From Pseudomonas fluorescens (GTDB taxonomy: Bacteria; Pseudomonadota; Gammaproteobacteria; Pseudomonadales; Pseudomonadaceae), in NCBI RefSeq assembly GCF_001902145.1, contig NZ_MRST01000027.1, positions 602,519 to 666,518 on the forward strand: 64,000 nt of DNA, written 5' to 3'. Below are positions 14,564 through 24,632 of the stretch, piece by piece; the stretch's first letter is position 1, and every line of letters starts with the position of its first letter. The notes beneath the pieces are model-generated. The model was given only the letters and a program-made list of their open reading frames with translations. It searched no databases and had not been told where the DNA came from. Position numbers and translations under genes: made by a program.

Positions 14564-17026
14564 TCAGCGGAAAGTGCCGGGCGCCTTGAATAACAGTGGC
14601 TGCGGCCGCACGGGTCGACACTGCAAGCTATCAAAGGTAAACAATTGCGGGCGTTCAATCAGGTAGCCCTGAGCGTAATCCACACCTATCTCAAGCAGAG
14701 CCTGTTCGATCTGGGGTGTTTCAACAAACTCGGCAATCGTGCGCTTACCCATGACGTGGCCGATGTGGTTGATCACTTCGACCATGGCGCGGTTAATCGG
14801 GTCGTCCAGCATATCCTTTACGAAACTTCCATCGATCTTCAGGAAGTCTACAGGTAAATGTTTCAAATATGCGAATGAGGACATTCCGGCGCAAAAGTCA
14901 TCCAGGGAAAAATGACACCCTAACGCTTTGAGTTCATTAATAAATCGAATCGCACTGCCCAAATTGGCTATAGCGCTGGTTTCGGTTATTTCAAAACAAA
15001 TCATTTCCGGTGGAATGTTGTAACTATCGAATTTCTGACGTAAAAAACCCAAAAAGTCATCATCGCCAATGGTTATGCCTGACAGATTAATCGCACACAT
15101 GGCCATGGGTCGGTCCGGGCGCTCATGCATGCAGCGGGCGATAATCTTGAATACGTTTTCCACTACCCAACGGTCCAGGGACGTCATCAAACCGTAACGT
15201 TCGGCCGCCGGAATAAAACTGTTGGGCAAAATGATCCGCCCCGCTTCGTCATGCAGGCGCAGGAGAATTTCAATGTGCCCGTTGCCGGCGTCGGTAGGGC
15301 CCAGCGGCGCAATTTCCTGGGCGTAGAGGCAAAAGCGGTCTTCCTCAAGAGCGACATGCAGCCGCTGTACCCAGGCCATCTCGCCAAACCGCAGAGACAG
15401 TTCCGAGTCGTCGACGTGGTAGACCTGCACCCGGTTGCGCCCCTTTTCCTTGGCCATGTAGCACGCCATGTCGGCGGCGCGCAGGGAGGTTTCCAGGGTG
15501 GTCGGGGTTTGCGAGATATGCACCAGGCCGATGCTGACGGTGGTCATGAAGGGCCGCCCCTTCCACACGAAGTGCAAGCTCTGCACGGTATGGCGCAGGC
15601 TCTCGGCGATTTTTTCCGCCACCGGCACCGGGCAGTTTTCCAGCAGGATGCCAAACTCGTCGCCGCCCAATCGAGCCAGGGTGTCGCCTTCGCGCAAGTC
15701 TGATTGCAGCAGCGCGCAGATGTGGCGCAGCAATTCATCGCCCGCCGCGTGGCCACAGGTGTCATTGACCAGCTTGAACTGGTCGAGGTCGAGGAACATC
15801 AAGGCATGTCGCCCACTTTGCTGGCGCGCGACCTGTTGCAGCACCTGTTCAAGGCGGAACTCGAACTCGCGACGGTTTGCCAGGCCGGTCAAGGCGTCGT
15901 GGGTGGCCTGCCAGGAAAGATTGGCGATGTACTGGCGTTCCTGGGTCATGTCGTGCAGCACCAGGACCGCACCGCTGATCTTGCCGGCACTGCGGATCGG
16001 CGCGCCCACCAGGGTGACCGAGACCGTGCTGCCGTCCAGGCGCTGGATCAGCTTGGAATGCTCGCTGCCGCCGCTGAACTGGCCCTTGACGATGTGTTCA
16101 ATCAGGGTGAATCCGTCGGGCTCGGCGTTTTCATTCAAAAGTTTGAACAACGCCGCCAGCGGCAGGCCCTGGGCCTGCTCCGAGCGCCAGTGGGTCAAGG
16201 CTTCAGCGGCAGGGTTCATATAGGCAATGGCCCCGTCGACATCGGTGGTAATCACCCCGTCGCCAATCGACTCCAATGTAATCTGCGCCCGCTCCTTTTC
16301 CGCTTGCAGCGCGTCGGCAAAGGCATGGCGCTGGGCCAGCAGCTTGTGGGTGCGCAGCAACGCCAACACGATCAGCCCCAGGGCGGTCGCCAGGTTGGTG
16401 AGCAACAACAGACGCAGGATCATCCGCGAACCTTCGCCCAGGGCATCGCTGAACGCCTTGGCGGCGGGCGTGACACCTTCATTGATGGCAATGATGCGCG
16501 CCTTCCAGCCATGGACATCGTCACTGCTGACGTGGCCGGAGGTAATGGCGCCGTGCATCTCCTGGGCCAGCTCATCCAATTGCACCAGGTAACCGTCGCC
16601 CACCGTCCACAGCTCAATGGCTTTTTCCAGGTAGCTGAAATGACGGAAGTTGAGGTACAGCCAGATCAGGCTGGAAACGTCGTCCGGATGGTTGCCGCCC
16701 TTGAGAATGCCCAGGCGCGCGGCGTGCATATCCGGGGTGGGACGGTCCAGGGCAATGCGCAATTCATGCCCGCCCTGGGGCACGGCAATGGCCTGCTGAT
16801 ATTTGAGGTAGGTGGTGTCGTTGCGGTTATCGGCGTAGAGGGTCAGGTAGTAAATGGCATCTTTCTGGCCCTTGGACCACAGGCTTTCGCCCGCCACATA
16901 GCCCCGCACCGCCGAAAGCACGTAGAGACTGACGCAGCCCAACAATGCCTGGAACAACACGACGGCAATAAAGGGCCAGACAATACCCAACAGGCGTGGC
17001 GTTCCTAGAGTCCGCTTTTGCTTCAT
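14564..17026 (-). CDS. Membrane GGDEF-EAL protein with PAS domain, RbdA-like
   Basis: 820 aa. It has an N-terminal membrane helix (residues 12-37), a periplasmic sensor domain to about 205, a second helix (about 207-225), a PAS domain (LESIGDGVITTDVDG), then GGDEF (RLGGDEFGIL) and EAL domains. GGDEF is canonical. The EAL signature reads EILLRL, keeping the catalytic Glu, and the loop DDFCAGMSS replaces DDFG. NLSG and KIDGSFV are present, so phosphodiesterase activity is plausible. Length and layout resemble RbdA of P. aeruginosa, which promotes biofilm dispersal. Monocistronic on minus. Confidence 0.88.
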   Translation of the reverse strand: MKQKRTLGTPRLLGIVWPFIAVVLFQALLGCVSLYVLSAVRGYVAGESLWSKGQKDAIYYLTLYADNRNDTTYLKYQQAIAVPQGGHELRIALDRPTPDMHAARLGILKGGNHPDDVSSLIWLYLNFRHFSYLEKAIELWTVGDGYLVQLDELAQEMHGAITSGHVSSDDVHGWKARIIAINEGVTPAAKAFSDALGEGSRMILRLLLLTNLATALGLIVLALLRTHKLLAQRHAFADALQAEKERAQITLESIGDGVITTDVDGAIAYMNPAAEALTHWRSEQAQGLPLAALFKLLNENAEPDGFTLIEHIVKGQFSGGSEHSKLIQRLDGSTVSVTLVGAPIRSAGKISGAVLVLHDMTQERQYIANLSWQATHDALTGLANRREFEFRLEQVLQQVARQQSGRHALMFLDLDQFKLVNDTCGHAAGDELLRHICALLQSDLREGDTLARLGGDEFGILLENCPVPVAEKIAESLRHTVQSLHFVWKGRPFMTTVSIGLVHISQTPTTLETSLRAADMACYMAKEKGRNRVQVYHVDDSELSLRFGEMAWVQRLHVALEEDRFCLYAQEIAPLGPTDAGNGHIEILLRLHDEAGRIILPNSFIPAAERYGLMTSLDRWVVENVFKIIARCMHERPDRPMAMCAINLSGITIGDDDFLGFLRQKFDSYNIPPEMICFEITETSAIANLGSAIRFINELKALGCHFSLDDFCAGMSSFAYLKHLPVDFLKIDGSFVKDMLDDPINRAMVEVINHIGHVMGKRTIAEFVETPQIEQALLEIGVDYAQGYLIERPQLFTFDSLQCRPVRPQPLLFKAPGTFR

Positions 17027-17097
17027 GAAGTCCCTTGCACATGCACAGCTTAATACGCACGCGAAAATCCGCTCCCGATAGCACAGCCTAAGCTAAA

Positions 17098-18900
17098 TCA
17101 ACGCACTTGTTGCAAGTGTCCGTACAGTTTGGCGTACAGCCCGCCATCGGCAATCAACTGCTGATGGTCGCCATCCTCGGCGATGTGCCCGCCATCGAAC
17201 ACCAACACTCGGTCAGCCTGCTTCACCGCAGACAACCGGTGAGCGATGATCAGTGTAGTACGCCCGCTGAGAAACCGCGCCAGTGCCTGGTGCAGGTTGT
17301 ACTCGGTCGCCGCATCCAATGCAGACGTGGCCTCGTCCAGAATCACCACTTTAGGCTCGGCGAGCACCATGCGGGCGATCGCCAGGCGTTGCCGCTGCCC
17401 ACCGGAAAAGCGCACGCCCGAACGCCCGACCACGCTGTCCAGGCCCAAGGGCAATGCCTTGACAGTAGCATCCAGTTGGGCGATTTCCAGCGCCTGCCAG
17501 CAGGCTTGATCGGTGCGTGTGCGGCCCATGGTCAGGTTGGCGCGCACGGTGTCGTTGAACAGCGCCGGGTGTTGCAGCACCACCGCGACGTTCTCGCGGA
17601 TGGTCTCCAGGCCGATCTCCGGCTGGGTGGCTGTGCCAAAACGAATACTGCCGGCCTGCGGCGTGTAGAGCCCCAGCAACAGTTGCACCAGGGTGCTTTT
17701 ACCGCCGCCGCTGGCGCCGACAATTGCCACCTTTTCACCCGGTGCGATGGCCAGGTTCAACTGGTTGAGTACCAGGTCTTCGCCGTAGCCAAAGTCGAGG
17801 CCACGCACTTCGATGCCGACCGTCTCGCGCCCGCTGAACGGGTCTGCGCCGCCTGGGTATTGCGGCTCATCGGCACGCGCCAGCAGCTCGTTGATGCGCG
17901 ACAGCGCGCCGCCCGCCGCGTAATAGGCGTATTGCAGGTTCAGCAGTTGCTCCACCGGGCCGATCATGAACCACAGGTAACTGAACACCGCGAGCATCTG
18001 GCCAATGGAAAGGTCGGAAAACAGCACGGTGAGCATGGCCGCGGCGCGGAAGATGTCGATACCGAACTGGAACAGCAAGCCACTGGCGCGGCTCGACGCG
18101 TCGGTTTTCCATTGGGAATGAATGGCGTAGTCACGCACTTCCTGGGCACGCTGGCCCAGGCGCCCGAGGAAAAAGCCCTGGCGGTTGCCGGCACGTACTT
18201 CCTGGATGGCATCGAGGGTTTCAGTCAGCGCCTGGGTAAAGCGTGAAGTACTATCGTTTTCCAGCTTCTTGAGGTGCTTGACGCGCTTGCCCAACTGCAC
18301 CGTGGCGTAGATCACCAATGGGTTGAACAACAGGATCAACAACGCCAGTTGCCAATGCATCCACACCAGGATCGCCGAGGTGCCGACCAGGGTCAGCATC
18401 GCCACCAGGAAGCGGCTGAGGGTTTCACCCACGAATTTGTCCAGGGTGTCCAGGTCGGTCACCAGATGAGTGGTGACCGTACCGCTGCCCAGGCTTTCGT
18501 ACTCACCCAGGGAGATACGCTTGAGACGCTCGATCAGGCGCACGCGGATGCGGTACACGATGTCCTTGGCCAAGCGCGCAAACAGCCGCGCCTGCACCAC
18601 GTTGAACACCAGCGCGCCGCAACGCAGGGCCAGGGTGACCAAGAGCATAAGGCCGATATAGCCTGCGGCTTTTTGCCAACCCAGGGGCAGCGCGTGATTC
18701 ATCACCTTGAGGGCGGCATCGCCATGGCCCAGCAGCACTTCGTCCACCAGCAACGGCAACAACAGCGGGATAGGCACGCTGCACAGGGTGGCGAGCACGG
18801 CGACGCCGTTGGCGACCCACAAAGATTTCTTGTGACGCAGGGCCAGGCGGCGAATTTCTGCCCAGGTCAGGCGGTCGGTGCGCGGAGGCTGTTCATACAC
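17098..18900 (-). CDS. ABC exporter, fused permease and ATPase
   Basis: About 600 aa. Six membrane helices occupy residues 20-310 and one nucleotide-binding domain follows: Walker A GASGGGKSTL, signature FSGGQRQRL, Walker B VVILDEATSALD and the H-loop IIAHR. It is a homodimeric half-transporter of the MsbA/multidrug type; the substrate is unknown. The start is taken as GTG at 18900, giving an 8-bp overlap with the DsbA-family gene; a start further upstream at 18963 would lie wholly inside that gene. Transcription probably runs trhO-dsbA-like-ABC. Confidence 0.88.
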   Translation of the reverse strand: MYEQPPRTDRLTWAEIRRLALRHKKSLWVANGVAVLATLCSVPIPLLLPLLVDEVLLGHGDAALKVMNHALPLGWQKAAGYIGLMLLVTLALRCGALVFNVVQARLFARLAKDIVYRIRVRLIERLKRISLGEYESLGSGTVTTHLVTDLDTLDKFVGETLSRFLVAMLTLVGTSAILVWMHWQLALLILLFNPLVIYATVQLGKRVKHLKKLENDSTSRFTQALTETLDAIQEVRAGNRQGFFLGRLGQRAQEVRDYAIHSQWKTDASSRASGLLFQFGIDIFRAAAMLTVLFSDLSIGQMLAVFSYLWFMIGPVEQLLNLQYAYYAAGGALSRINELLARADEPQYPGGADPFSGRETVGIEVRGLDFGYGEDLVLNQLNLAIAPGEKVAIVGASGGGKSTLVQLLLGLYTPQAGSIRFGTATQPEIGLETIRENVAVVLQHPALFNDTVRANLTMGRTRTDQACWQALEIAQLDATVKALPLGLDSVVGRSGVRFSGGQRQRLAIARMVLAEPKVVILDEATSALDAATEYNLHQALARFLSGRTTLIIAHRLSAVKQADRVLVFDGGHIAEDGDHQQLIADGGLYAKLYGHLQQVR

Positions 18901-19528
18901 AGGCAGCTCGCTCCAGCCATCGACCCAGTAACGGCGACAGCTCGGACAGCGGCTGGTAACCATTGGTCAGCAAGGCCAACTGGCCGTTGCGCTCGCCCAG
19001 CAGGGTCGGGAACCCGGCAATGCCCAGGTCTTGCACCCAGGTGAAATCGGCCGCCGTGGCCGCGTGCTGATCGGCACGGTCGAACTCGCCGGCAAACTCG
19101 ATACGTGGAATACCGGCCTGCTCGGCCAGCTCAACCAACACATGGGCGAGGGTCACGTCCCGTCCTTCGACATAGAACGCGTGCTGGATCAGCCCCAGCA
19201 GCGTCCAGGCGCAATCCGGCGCCAGGCTGCGTGCGGTGACGATAGCGCGGCATGCCGGCTCCGTGTCGTAGACAAAACCGTCGGGCAGCGCGCCGTCACG
19301 CTTGAAAGGCTGGCCGGTGGCGTCAGTGACGGCCTGCCAGTGTTCAAGGATGTAGCGCCGGGTAGTCGGCTCCAGCGCCGCGCCGCTGCCGGTGCGCAAG
19401 CCGCCCACCACCAGGTGCACGTCCACGCCGGCCGCCTGGGCCTGCTCCACCAGCGCTTGTGCCACCGGGGCAAAGCCCCAGCACCAGGAACACATCGGGT
19501 CCATTACATAGAGCAGGCGCGCAGACAT
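18893..19528 (-). CDS. DsbA-family thioredoxin-fold protein
   Basis: A 211-aa DsbA/HCCA-isomerase-type protein. CSWCWGF near residues 13-19 is the redox motif, and the cis-Pro region is AGFPTLLGE. It lacks a signal peptide and so is cytoplasmic, closer to the FrnE-like and 2-hydroxychromene-carboxylate isomerase-like groups than to periplasmic DsbA. It starts 3 bp after trhO and overlaps the ABC exporter, suggesting cotranscription. Substrate unknown. Confidence 0.82.
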   Translation of the reverse strand: MSARLLYVMDPMCSWCWGFAPVAQALVEQAQAAGVDVHLVVGGLRTGSGAALEPTTRRYILEHWQAVTDATGQPFKRDGALPDGFVYDTEPACRAIVTARSLAPDCAWTLLGLIQHAFYVEGRDVTLAHVLVELAEQAGIPRIEFAGEFDRADQHAATAADFTWVQDLGIAGFPTLLGERNGQLALLTNGYQPLSELSPLLGRWLERAACV

Positions 19529-19531
19529 GGC

Positions 19532-20473
19532 TCAGGCCTCGGAAGGGGTTTGCTTGTAGTTGTAACCAATCGGGTGCGGCATGTTGCGGGCCTTGGCCAG
19601 TTCGATCTGCTTCTGGCGGTCGATCGCACTGCGACGGGTCTTCTCCGGCAGCTTATCCCAGCAATGGGGGCAACTGATGCCCGCCACGTAATGCTCGGAG
19701 GCGCGGTCTTCTACGCTCACGGGTGTGCGGCAGGCATGACATTGATCGTAGTCGCCTTCGCTCAAGTCGTGGCGCACGGTCACGCGATTGTCGAACACAA
19801 AGCAGTCGCCCTGCCATTTGGTTTCTGCCTGGGGCACCTCTTCGAGGTACTTCAGGATACCGCCCTTGAGGTGGTAGACCTCATCGAAGCCTTCGCCGAG
19901 CATGTAGCTCGACGCCTTCTCACAGCGAATGCCGCCGGTGCAGAACATGGCGACCTTCTTGTGCTTGGCCGGGTCGAAGTTGGCTTTGATGTAGTCGGGA
20001 AATTCGCGAAAACTGGTGGTTTTCGGGTCGATTGCGCCTTCGAACGTGCCAATTGACACTTCGTAGTCGTTACGGGTGTCGATCAACAACACTTCCGGGT
20101 CGCTGATCAACGCGTTCCAATCCTGCGGATCGACGTAGGTACCGACCTTTTTGTTCGGGTCGACGCCTTCAACGCCCAGGGTCACGATCTCTTTCTTGAG
20201 CTTGACCTTGGTGCGATAGAACGGCTGGTCGTCGCAGTAGGATTCCTTGTGGTCGATGTCGACCATACGCGGGTCTTTTTTCAGCCAGGCCATCAGGCCG
20301 TCAATGCCTTCGCGGCTGCCGGAAACGGTGCCGTTGATGCCTTCTTCGGCGATCAGCAAGGTGCCTTTGATGCCGTTATCGACCATCGCCTGCAACAGGG
20401 GCTCGCGCAGGGCGACGTAATCTTCAAGGGTGACGAACTTATACAGTGCCGCCACGACAATCGGTTGAGTCAT
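19532..20473 (-). CDS. trhO: tRNA uridine(34) hydroxylase TrhO
   Basis: A 313-aa YceA/TrhO-type protein. It has an N-terminal acylphosphatase-like domain (GTLLIAEEGINGTVSG), a rhodanese domain with the active-site Cys in FCTGGIRCEKA, and a C-terminal zinc-binding Cys region (CHACRTPV, CPHC). It hydroxylates U34 of certain tRNAs to ho5U using molecular oxygen. First gene of a likely three-gene minus-strand unit; the hairpin at 20519-20550 insulates it from bolA. Confidence 0.93.
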   Translation of the reverse strand: MTQPIVVAALYKFVTLEDYVALREPLLQAMVDNGIKGTLLIAEEGINGTVSGSREGIDGLMAWLKKDPRMVDIDHKESYCDDQPFYRTKVKLKKEIVTLGVEGVDPNKKVGTYVDPQDWNALISDPEVLLIDTRNDYEVSIGTFEGAIDPKTTSFREFPDYIKANFDPAKHKKVAMFCTGGIRCEKASSYMLGEGFDEVYHLKGGILKYLEEVPQAETKWQGDCFVFDNRVTVRHDLSEGDYDQCHACRTPVSVEDRASEHYVAGISCPHCWDKLPEKTRRSAIDRQKQIELAKARNMPHPIGYNYKQTPSEA

Positions 20474-20518
20474 GGGTGTTCTCTCCAGGTGGCTACCCTC
20501 GTAAGGGGTGAACCGGAT

Positions 20519-20550
20519 GCAAAAAAAACGCGCCGGCTAAGCGGCGCGTT
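20519..20550 (-). terminator. Rho-independent terminator after bolA
   Basis: ACGCGCCGCTTAGCCGGCGCGT followed on the minus strand by eight T residues, a strong stem plus U tract. It ends the minus-strand transcript that comes from DUF2059 and bolA. Confidence 0.8.
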
Positions 20551-20579
20551 GCGGATTCTATCAGGGATCAAACGCCAAC

Positions 20580-20679
20580 TGTAGGAGCGAGCTTGCTCGC
20601 GAAGGTCGTGAACGATGACGCGGTTAACCTGACACCCAACGCCGCTCTCAGGTTTTTCGCGAGCAAGCTCGCTCCTACA
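20580..20679. repeat. REP doublet (REPIN), divergent centre
   Basis: Two opposed REP palindromes (GTAGGAGCGAGCTTGCTCGCGAA and its inverse) enclose about 55 bp. The centre differs from the five near-identical elements at 25917, 36688, 39203, 48791 and 52844. Intergenic, between the bolA transcript end and bolA itself. Confidence 0.9.
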
Positions 20680-20699
20680 GTAAATTAAATACTACCCCG

Positions 20700-20993
20700 T
20701 CAGTGTCCGCCGGCGCAGGTCGGCGAGGCCGGGGCTGCGTCGATTGTCGCCCACTCGTCGGGCGTATAGGTATGCAGCGCCAGCGCATGGAACTCGCTCA
20801 TCAGATCACCCAGGGTGGCGTAGACCTTCTGATGGCGCTTGACGCGGTTGAGCCCCTCGAACTGCTGGCTGACCAGCACGGCCTTGAAGTGGGTCTGCAA
20901 CCCACGGCTGTGCATGTGGCTTTCATCCAGCACGCTCAAATGTTGCGGGGCCAGGGCGGCAAGGGCCGTTTCGATACGCTGTTGCATGGTCAT
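20700..20993 (-). CDS. BolA family protein
   Basis: A 97-aa BolA/IbaG-fold protein: HFKAVLVSQQFEGLNRVKRHQKVY contains the family helix-turn and the invariant FxGxxxxxRHxxxY pattern in a slightly modified form. BolA proteins bind [2Fe-2S] clusters with monothiol glutaredoxins and can act as regulators. It is 6 bp downstream of the DUF2059 gene and probably cotranscribed. Confidence 0.88.
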   Translation of the reverse strand: MTMQQRIETALAALAPQHLSVLDESHMHSRGLQTHFKAVLVSQQFEGLNRVKRHQKVYATLGDLMSEFHALALHTYTPDEWATIDAAPASPTCAGGH

Positions 20994-20999
20994 TCCTGC

Positions 21000-21518
21000 T
21001 TACTTCTTCTTGGCCGGTGCAGCGGCTTTTGGCGCCAGCTCGTTGGTCATGTCTTCCAACAGCTTGTTCACCACAGGTACCGCGCTTTCCAGCTTGGCCT
21101 GGGTCATCTGGGCCGATTGCTGGGTCAGCTGTGGCATTTTTTCCAGGACTTTTTTGCCAAGTGGCGACTGGTAGAACGCTACCAGGTCCTTGAGCTCGGA
21201 TTCGCTGAAGTTGGTGGTATAGAGCTTGACCATGTCAGGCTTGAGCTTCGGCCAGCCGATGGCCTGGTCCAGAGCGGCGTTGGCCTTGGCCTGGTAGCTG
21301 TCCAGTACCGACTGCTTGGCGGCAGGCGCCTTGGTCTGTTCGAAACGCTGGGCGAACATTTGCTGCACTTGCATGTACACCGGGGTCCCCAGCTTGTCAG
21401 CATGGGCCAGGGTAAGGAAGGCTTCGGCACTGGCGTTGTGGCTGGCGGTATCGGCAAGAACCTGGCCGCTGGCGCAAACCAGAGCAACCGCGGTACAGAT
21501 GGCACGAAGACGAGTCAT
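21000..21518 (-). CDS. DUF2059 periplasmic protein
   Basis: 172 aa. A signal peptide ends near VLADTASH (residue 23). The mature part contains the DUF2059 pattern YTTNFSESELKDLVAFYQSPLGKKV near residues 100-125, and a Lys/Ala-rich tail follows. Probably periplasmic; molecular role unknown. It precedes bolA on the same strand. Confidence 0.88.
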   Translation of the reverse strand: MTRLRAICTAVALVCASGQVLADTASHNASAEAFLTLAHADKLGTPVYMQVQQMFAQRFEQTKAPAAKQSVLDSYQAKANAALDQAIGWPKLKPDMVKLYTTNFSESELKDLVAFYQSPLGKKVLEKMPQLTQQSAQMTQAKLESAVPVVNKLLEDMTNELAPKAAAPAKKK

Positions 21519-21714
21519 CGAGTTTCCTTTTCTAGCAGGCGAGGTAAGACCCCAAGGGCGACCATTCTGCGCCTAAAAAACCTCGCGGCTCAACCCCACC
21601 CCTTGGCAAGCCCCGGTTTCACGGGGCGCGATGGCACAAATGCGCTTTTAGGGAACCCACGCTGGCCGCCAGGGCCTAAACTGACCAATCACGACTGCAT
21701 AAGGAGGGTGACCG

Positions 21715-23097
<1,383 letters not shown>

Positions 23098-24090
23098 CTA
23101 CACCGCCGTACGCAGCCGCCGGGCCTTGAGCCCGGCGAGCAGCGACGGTGCCAGCGCCACGGTCGCCGACCCCAGCACCACCACAAAGGCGCCGAAATAC
23201 CCCAGGGCATTGATCTCCTCAGCCTGCACATAGTCCGGCCACAGCCAGGCCGCCACGGCCACCGCCACAAAAGTCACCAAGGGCGTCAACGCCAGGGTCG
23301 CACTGACCCGCGAGGCTTCCCAATGCGCCAGGGCTTCGGCAAACGCACCGTACGCCACCAGGGTATTCATGCAGCACGCCAACAACAACCAGCCTTGCAG
23401 CGGGCTCAACTGCAGCGCCTCCAGCGGATGTGCCCAGGGCGTGAGCAACAGCGCACACGACAGGTAGATCACCATCATCACCTGCAGTGAATTCCACACT
23501 GTCAGCAACTGCTTCTGCCCCAGTGCATAGAATACCCAGATGGTGGTGGCGAGCAGGATCGTCAGCACACCGGCGGTGTAGGTGCCCATGGAGGTCAGCA
23601 GTTCCACCAGGCGTTGGTTGAAGAACAAGCCGAAGCCGACAATCAGCACCACCAGCCCCACGCCCTGCCCCAGGCTGAAGCGCTCCTTGAACACAAACAC
23701 ACTGGCAACCATCAGAAAGATCGGCCCCATCTGCACCACCAACTGCGCCGTGCCTGGGCTGAGCATCTTCAGGCCCACCAGGTACAGCACGTAGTTGCCC
23801 ACCAGGCCACACACCGCCATGCCCACCAGCCAGCCACCTTTGGGGCCGAGCACTTTGCGGCTGGGCAGGCGTTTGCTGGCGGCCAGGTAAACGAACAGGC
23901 AAGTACCCGCGACCATGAGACGAAACCAGGTCACGGTGATCGGGTCCATCACCTGCAACACTTGCTTGAGCTTGATCGGAAGAATGCCCCACAGAAACGC
24001 GGTCAGCAGGGTCAGGAAGAAACCGTAGACCCAGCGGCCGGAAGAAATGTGCATGGATGCCCCAGATGCCAGAGGAAGTGGAACAGGCAT
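23098..24090 (-). CDS. EamA/DMT family transporter
   Basis: A 330-aa drug/metabolite transporter with ten predicted membrane helices in two EamA repeats (WGILPIKLKQVLQVMDPITVTWFRL in the first, CMNTLVAYGAFAEALAHWEASRVSA in the second). It is likely an inner-membrane exporter of small metabolites or amino acids; the substrate is unknown. The genuine start may be the ATG at 24054 (MHISSGRWVYGF), 12 codons after the longest start. Confidence 0.83.
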   Translation of the reverse strand: MPVPLPLASGASMHISSGRWVYGFFLTLLTAFLWGILPIKLKQVLQVMDPITVTWFRLMVAGTCLFVYLAASKRLPSRKVLGPKGGWLVGMAVCGLVGNYVLYLVGLKMLSPGTAQLVVQMGPIFLMVASVFVFKERFSLGQGVGLVVLIVGFGLFFNQRLVELLTSMGTYTAGVLTILLATTIWVFYALGQKQLLTVWNSLQVMMVIYLSCALLLTPWAHPLEALQLSPLQGWLLLACCMNTLVAYGAFAEALAHWEASRVSATLALTPLVTFVAVAVAAWLWPDYVQAEEINALGYFGAFVVVLGSATVALAPSLLAGLKARRLRTAV

Positions 24091-24632
24091 TCTAGGGGCA
24101 AGTCACTGAGTTCGGATACGTCACAGTCTTGAATGTGGGAGCTGGCTTGCCTGCGATGGCCATAAGCCCACGGTAACCACGATGCGAAGCGAGCCGCTCT
24201 TGATCTGCTTTTGATTTTGATCTCAGGCGCCCCGTTAAACCACGCTGGCCGAACGCAGGCTTGAATTCGTGGGTAACCCGGCAGGACGCCGGGTTAGCCG
24301 CCCCGCGCCATGGATGGCGCGTGGCGGCGGCCCACGGATTCAAGACTGCGTTCGGGCACACCGAGCCCAAGCGAGGTGCCGAGTGGTGGGGCAAGAGCGC
24401 TTTGCTTACTTTCGCGCTTTTCGAAAGTGAGCCGCCGTCAGGGCGGAACCCTAAGTGGCCGTTACCGCAGGAATGGATATGTACACAATCCAACTGTGTT
24501 GACTGCTGGGCCGCCTTCGCGAGCAAGCCCGCTCCCACAGTTGGGTTGTGGGGTGTCAGGTAGAGAAGTGCCGGCTGGCAGGCCGTCATCGCAGGCAAGC
24601 CAGCTCCCACATTGGCGGTCTTCCAACCTGAC
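24091..24632. repeat. Intergenic repeat region with three-armed fold-back element
   Basis: There is no gene in this 540-bp gap. It carries REP half-elements (about 24129-24155, 24515-24542 and 24588-24612). A larger structured element has 25-nt arms at 24249-24273 and 24331-24355 that pair with two mismatches. Between them lie a 9-bp hairpin (arms 24274-24282 and 24288-24296) and a second GC-rich hairpin (24297-24328), giving a cloverleaf-like fold. Its 3' flank (24360-24460) is a sequence I recall as recurrent between Pseudomonas genes. Two open frames across it are products of the repeat. Confidence 0.6.

Noticed and set aside
15704..17008. 434-codon plus-strand frame opposite the GGDEF-EAL gene
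   Set aside because: Shadow of a well-supported gene; composition biased, no motifs.
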